Shown piece by piece: positions 61,056 to 64,000 of a stretch of DNA of 64,000 nt. Origin of the DNA: Sagittula sp048553715. Lineage in GTDB: Bacteria > Pseudomonadota > Alphaproteobacteria > Rhodobacterales > Rhodobacteraceae. The DNA is taken from NCBI RefSeq assembly GCF_048553715.1, contig NZ_JBLZNC010000003.1, forward strand, positions 248,001-312,000, in the 5' to 3' direction. The position numbers and the translations under genes are program-made. The notes beneath the pieces were generated by a model that had not been told where the DNA came from, searched no databases, and saw only the letters and a list, made by a program, of their open reading frames with translations. Position 1 is the first letter of the stretch. Each line of letters starts with the position of its first letter.

Positions 61056-61129
61056 TGGGACGCCATTCAGCGCTGGACGGCAAATCACCCGTGGCCTTCA
61101 AAAAGATCGCCGCCTAAAATGAGCAACAC

Positions 61130-61156
61130 ACCGGAACAAAAACGGTGCAAGTCTAC
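61130..61156. repeat. Right terminal inverted repeat of the IS3-type element
   Basis: ACCGGAACA ... TGCAAGTCTACT, complementary to the left end; 13 bases after the OrfB stop. Confidence 0.8.
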
Positions 61157-61167
61157 TCGACGCTCAC

Positions 61168-62413
61168 GTGAAGCAAGGTAAGGAAGAGCTTAGGCCCATC
61201 TGTACACGCTTTGGTCTGGATATTGACTCCATCGTTTCCCACAGGATTAGCACCGCAAGCATTGATGCCAAGGCTACCGAACTTGCCGCCGAAGTGAAGG
61301 CGTTAGAGGCCGAGCACGCTGACGAGTTTACCGAGGGCACGGACTTTGCCGCGCTCACCAGCGTCCCTTCTCTACGCAAGGTCCAACAATATCTCGCTGA
61401 TAAACTGGAGGCCTTGCAGGAAACTCTGTCCGCGCCGCAGCGCCGGTTTCAGCGCTACCTCCAGACCCTTTCGGATATCAATAAGAAGATGGAAGAGGTC
61501 ATGGGGGAAGATGAGAGCCCCAAGCCCGGAACCATCAAGAACTTGGAGGCCCGTAACCGCTACATTGAGGAAGACCTGCAGGCGCAACTTGATACCCGTT
61601 ATTCCGACCGCGATGATCTCGCGCGTTCGATTTTCACCTCCAAGGAAAAGGTGCGCTCTTTCTACGAAGGCCTGAAATCCAGCGTCGAAGAGAAGCTGGA
61701 AACGGTAAGTTCGGAGGCATTCGATGTGTCGATCGACGCGTCATTTGTTCCGTCGCACGAATTTCCGCGGCGCTTTCTGGCACTCGTGACCCAGACGGCG
61801 CGCGGGCCGTTTCGCGGTACTGTAGAGAGGCGCAGCGATCTGGAAAAGCGCATGGTAGAGGTGAACTGGAATGATGTTGAAACCATACTAAGCTTTGCCA
61901 AGACCATCATTGCCGACGTCAAAGCGGAAGATATCTCGAAACAGGTCAAGGAAGTAAAGAGTTTCTACGATCTGCTTTTCTCATTGGAATATTTCGAGCT
62001 GCGTTATGAGCTTCGATTGGGCGGAAAAAACCTGGACCAGCTTTCGCCAGGTGAAAAAAGGTCTATTGCTGCTGGTGTTCTACCTGCATCTCGACAGAGA
62101 AAAAACACTGCTAATTATCGACCAGCCGGAAGACAACCTCGACAATGACAGCATCTTTACCGTGCTCGCGCGTTGCATTCGCGAGGCTAAGAAATCTCGG
62201 CAGGTGGTATTGGTCACTCACAACCCGAATCTTGCCGTCGGGGCCGACGCTGAGCAAATTCTTTAGGCGACGCTCGACAAGGCCGACAACTACAAATTTA
62301 CCTATGAAAGTGGTTCGATTGAAAACCCGCGTATCAATGATGCCATCGTCAAAATTCTGGAGGGCTCCAAACCCGCATTCGTTCAACGAAGACTGAAATA
62401 CCAGATAAAATAG
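61168..62413 (+). pseudogene. SMC/TrlF-like AAA ATPase, C-terminal fragment with frameshift and stop
   Basis: The C-terminal third of a large ABC/SMC-type ATPase. A long charged coiled-coil-like region is followed by the signature LDQLSPGEK, then, after a +1 shift in a run of six A (about 62052-62057), GLLLLVFYLHLDREKTLL, Walker B IIDQPEDNLDN and the H-loop VTHNPNLAVGADAEQIL. A TAG at 62264-62266 interrupts the frame, which continues DKADNYKFTYESGSIENPRI to a final TAG at 62411. The N-terminus with Walker A is missing, cut at the right end of the IS. Conserved SPGEKG...QPEDNLDN is typical of TrlF-like and other defence-associated ATPases. Confidence 0.78.
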
Positions 62414-62849
62414 AGTGCCCTCGTAAAAGCATTGATTTGATGCTTCCAAGAATTTCCGCGTTGTAACGGTGCTGCGGCATCAGCGCGACATCGCCGCATG
62501 TCTGCTTCCCGGCCCCATTGTCGGGTGGCTCCATCCGGTGGCGTGATCCCGGTGCAATGTCCGCTTCCATGTACTGATGAGGGCGAATTCGCACCCGCAG
62601 AGAAGGTCTGCTTCCCGACGGTCTTTGCAATCGATGTGGAACTGAGGTCTGCAGCCAACGTTTGGCAAGGCAACATATGCGACCAACACGTTTTGCGGAC
62701 ACGCCCATATTTTGGGTCAGAACTTATCTGGAGTGTGGAGCTTTTTGTGTAGCAAAATGTGTAGCAATCGCTAAGTGCAGAACTCAGTATTTTTGAGTGG
62801 CTGCAAAAATAACAACCGTTTTCAATAACTTATCTAAGTTTTTTTGGAA
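62414..62849. other. Gene-free stretch with decayed sequence
   Basis: Only short overlapping open frames on both strands without coding character. The phrase TCTGCTTCCCG occurs twice (about 62510 and 62607), with a related TCCGCTTCC between; this may be an old tandem or element remnant. GTGTAGC occurs twice near 62750-62765. Nothing further identified. Confidence 0.5.
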
Positions 62850-62894
62850 TGGTGCCCGGGGGCGGAATCGAACCACCGACACGAGGATTTTCAA
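62850..62894 (-). tRNA. 3' fragment of a tRNA-Phe(GAA) gene, probable attachment site
   Basis: The minus strand reads from the anticodon loop TTGAAAA through TCCTC (3' anticodon stem), GTGTC, the T arm GGTGG-TTCGATT-CCGCC, acceptor CCCGGGC and ACCA. The 5' half (acceptor, D arm, 5' anticodon stem) is absent: upstream sequence does not complete GAGGA. So 45 of about 76 bases remain, not a functional tRNA. A 3'-end duplicate like this is what a tyrosine-recombinase element leaves after integrating into tRNA-Phe. Confidence 0.85.
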
Positions 62895-63342
62895 TTTTCA
62901 TCCTGGATGGCTTGGATTTGTCTGGGCAAATCGGAACCATCTGAAAAGCCTCCAAATTCTCGATGCTCCTGGTGTGCTTATTGTCGATCAGTGTCTGGAA
63001 AATCCCGGAACGTTCCGGCACACATTACACACAAATTACACTTTATTAATCTCGACAGACTTGTTTTGTTCTTGAGTAGAACAGCGTCACAAATCGCGCG
63101 CCTTTCGCGGCGCTTTCATAAAGAAGTTCTGTGATGATTGTGGGAATAGTGGATCGTCGGGCTGCCACGGGAGTTCATCGTGCAGGCATGGGCTGGTCTG
63201 GCAAGTTGCGACGCGCTCGTCCATCCCTTTGCCAGGAATTGCGTAAACGATTTATTATTTGAGGCCGGTCCCATAGGTGGGAGAGTCCGTTTTTTGGGTT
63301 GCGCCACAGTGCCTGTGAGAGAGTTGCAGAATAACTTAACAG
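62895..63342. other. Gene-free AT-richer stretch right of the tRNA fragment
   Basis: No convincing gene, RNA or repeat. Composition is AT-richer than the chromosomal part of the window. By tRNA orientation this should be the end of the integrated element. Confidence 0.45.
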
Positions 63343-64000
63343 CTACAGGGCCTCGTCGAGTAAAGTGCCGCCAGCAAAATTAATTCTGCCGACGCCCCGC
63401 AAACCCTCGACGAAGTGACGCCTGAAATTTGTTTTGCTCATGAGGTCGCGAACTTCTTGGCCGAAGTCGTTGCGGGCTCCGAACACACGCTTCTTGCCTT
63501 CTAGTCTGGGCTCATAGAATTCAGGGAACACACCGTCTCTTGCCATATAGTAGACCGTCTCAGCATCCGCGAATTCATCTTCTGTGAGTCCGCACACGAT
63601 GGCTTCATGAACTTTGGCTTCGTCGCGCATGCTTTGCAGCATCGCGGCGCGGTCGAGTTTGAAATATTCTGTTCCTAGATCATCGGCCTTTTTACGTGGC
63701 GGGTGCAGTTTGTCCCATTGCTTAAGTAGCCAATCCGCCTTGGCGTCCGAGAGATGAGTCAAGTCCGTCTCGATGCCAAGAAGGCCAGAAAGCCCACGGG
63801 TTTCTTGAATTTTGTCGAGTGCAATACTGAACTGCCTGTTGCCTAGTCCGAACCGCTTTTTGATCCTGCGCTTGCATTCGTCGAATTCTGCCGATGCCCA
63901 ATTCTCTCGCTTTGGGAGCATTACGGCAATTTCCGATAGATCACGGCGAGAGCATTGAGTTGTTCTTGTACCCGTCCGCCATTCGTCACACAGCGAATAC
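63343..64000 (-). CDS. Uncharacterised protein, N-terminus outside window
   Basis: The reading frame is open from the stop to the window edge; an internal Met would give 192 aa, but 26 further codons upstream (including DEWRTGTRT and CSRRDLSEIAVMLPK) are also open and look protein-like, so the true start is probably beyond the edge. It is soluble, rich in Lys/Arg/Asp/Glu with many Leu, no signal peptide or membrane segment. Segments such as KADWLLKQWDKLHPP and GARNDFGQEVRDLM are distinct, but I do not recognise a family. It lies on the element side of the tRNA-Phe scar. Confidence 0.6.
   Translation of the reverse strand, partial: YSLCDEWRTGTRTTQCSRRDLSEIAVMLPKRENWASAEFDECKRRIKKRFGLGNRQFSIALDKIQETRGLSGLLGIETDLTHLSDAKADWLLKQWDKLHPPRKKADDLGTEYFKLDRAAMLQSMRDEAKVHEAIVCGLTEDEFADAETVYYMARDGVFPEFYEPRLEGKKRVFGARNDFGQEVRDLMSKTNFRRHFVEGLRGVGRINFAGGTLLDEAL

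Larger units (their letters stand above)
60647..61117 (+). pseudogene. IS3-type transposase OrfB, fragments
   Basis: Three collinear pieces of OrfB remain. The N-terminal piece runs MRFQFIAEYLGSLSRAHLCR to SLGSYGRPRMTQELNELGIHVG. The second reads DSDHSFNIAPNRLSQDFTAT then APNQKWAG. The C-terminal piece is HSALDGKSPVAFKKIAA with its natural TAA. The pieces are in different frames, separated by palindromes P3 and P4; about 25 residues are missing at the first junction and most of the rve/DDE catalytic domain at the second. It cannot make active transposase. Confidence 0.85.
60226..61159 (+). mobile_element. Decayed IS3-type insertion sequence
   Basis: Terminal inverted repeats can be read: left AGTGGACTTGCA...TGTTCCGGT (60229-60255) and right, reverse-complemented, AGTAGACTTGCA...TGTTCCGGT (61130-61156), about 20 of 28 positions equal. 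Between them are fragments of OrfA and OrfB of an IS3-family transposase in correct order. It is about 0.93 kb against 1.2-1.3 kb for intact elements; internal parts, including most of the DDE domain, are missing and replaced by short palindromes. Insertion cut the 5' end off the ATPase gene to the right. A target duplication is not certain. Confidence 0.82.

Noticed and set aside
60500..61060. CRISPR-like array from the repeated palindromes
   Set aside because: Spacing is irregular, copies occur in both orientations, arms differ, and the intervening sequence is transposase code.
62797..63134. Small open frames crossing the tRNA fragment
   Set aside because: They overlap each other in different frames and read through tRNA sequence; no ribosome site or similarity.

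Overview
The window looks like chromosomal DNA of a marine alphaproteobacterium of the order Rhodobacterales (Roseobacter-type). This is inferred from the high GC content, the aerobic (late cobalt insertion) cobalamin gene set, an aapJQMP amino-acid transporter, an acuR-acuI pair and the overall gene neighbourhoods. No 16S rRNA or complete tRNA is present, so genus and species are not assigned.

Layout. (1) 0-4.8 kb: an iron-type alcohol dehydrogenase cut by the window edge, an Ldh-family oxidoreductase, a divergent soluble histidine kinase/response regulator pair and an aldo/keto reductase. (2) 4.75-29.7 kb: a nearly complete aerobic cobalamin locus. It includes the nucleotide-loop genes (cobS, cobT, cobU), the aminopropanol arm (PduX-like kinase, cbiB, cobD), cobQ, cobO, and two long runs: DUF1636-cobW-cobN-cobG-cobH-cobI-cobJ behind a clear cobalamin riboswitch, and cobL-cobE-cobM-cobB-cobA-cobF. 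cobK lies antisense between the two runs. Two carboxynorspermidine-pathway polyamine genes sit inside the locus. The CobST chelatase subunits and bluB are not in the window. (3) 29.7-33.2 kb: gpsA, a HAD phosphatase and a GgpS-type GT20 glycosyltransferase, which together make a plausible glucosylglycerol (osmolyte) operon. (4) 33.3-38 kb: the aapJQMP general L-amino-acid ABC transporter. (5) 38.4-43.3 kb: an alpha/beta hydrolase, acuR-acuI (acrylate detoxification), a creatinase-fold M24 protein without metal ligands, and a CofD-like protein. (6) 43.4-50.9 kb: a ten-gene thiamine operon thiD-thiO-thiS-thiG-thiE-thiF-thiY-tenA-thiZ-thiX on the minus strand behind a textbook TPP riboswitch, combining thiazole synthesis with pyrimidine salvage and uptake. 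(7) 51-59.1 kb: a small acidic protein, ribosomal protein L25, a visibly AT-richer KAP-type P-loop NTPase that looks horizontally acquired, lldD, trpA, a MATE transporter and ychF.

(8) 59.2-64 kb is a gene graveyard. It holds a Lon-like AAA ATPase broken by one in-frame stop, a decayed IS3-type element whose transposase segments are separated by short related palindromes, and the C-terminal part of an SMC-like ATPase (LSPGEK, IIDQPEDNLDN) carrying a frameshift and a stop. It also holds a 45-nt 3' fragment of a tRNA-Phe gene that looks like an integration scar (att site), and an unidentified gene running off the right edge. The tRNA fragment's orientation suggests that an integrated element begins to its right.

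Most informative items for follow-up: the palindromes at the IS3 breakpoints, the KAP NTPase island, the tRNA-Phe scar, the glucosylglycerol operon, the head-to-head overlapping cobK/cobL start codons, and a palindromic repeat translated in frame inside cobB. All assignments come from reading the sequence; no database search was run.
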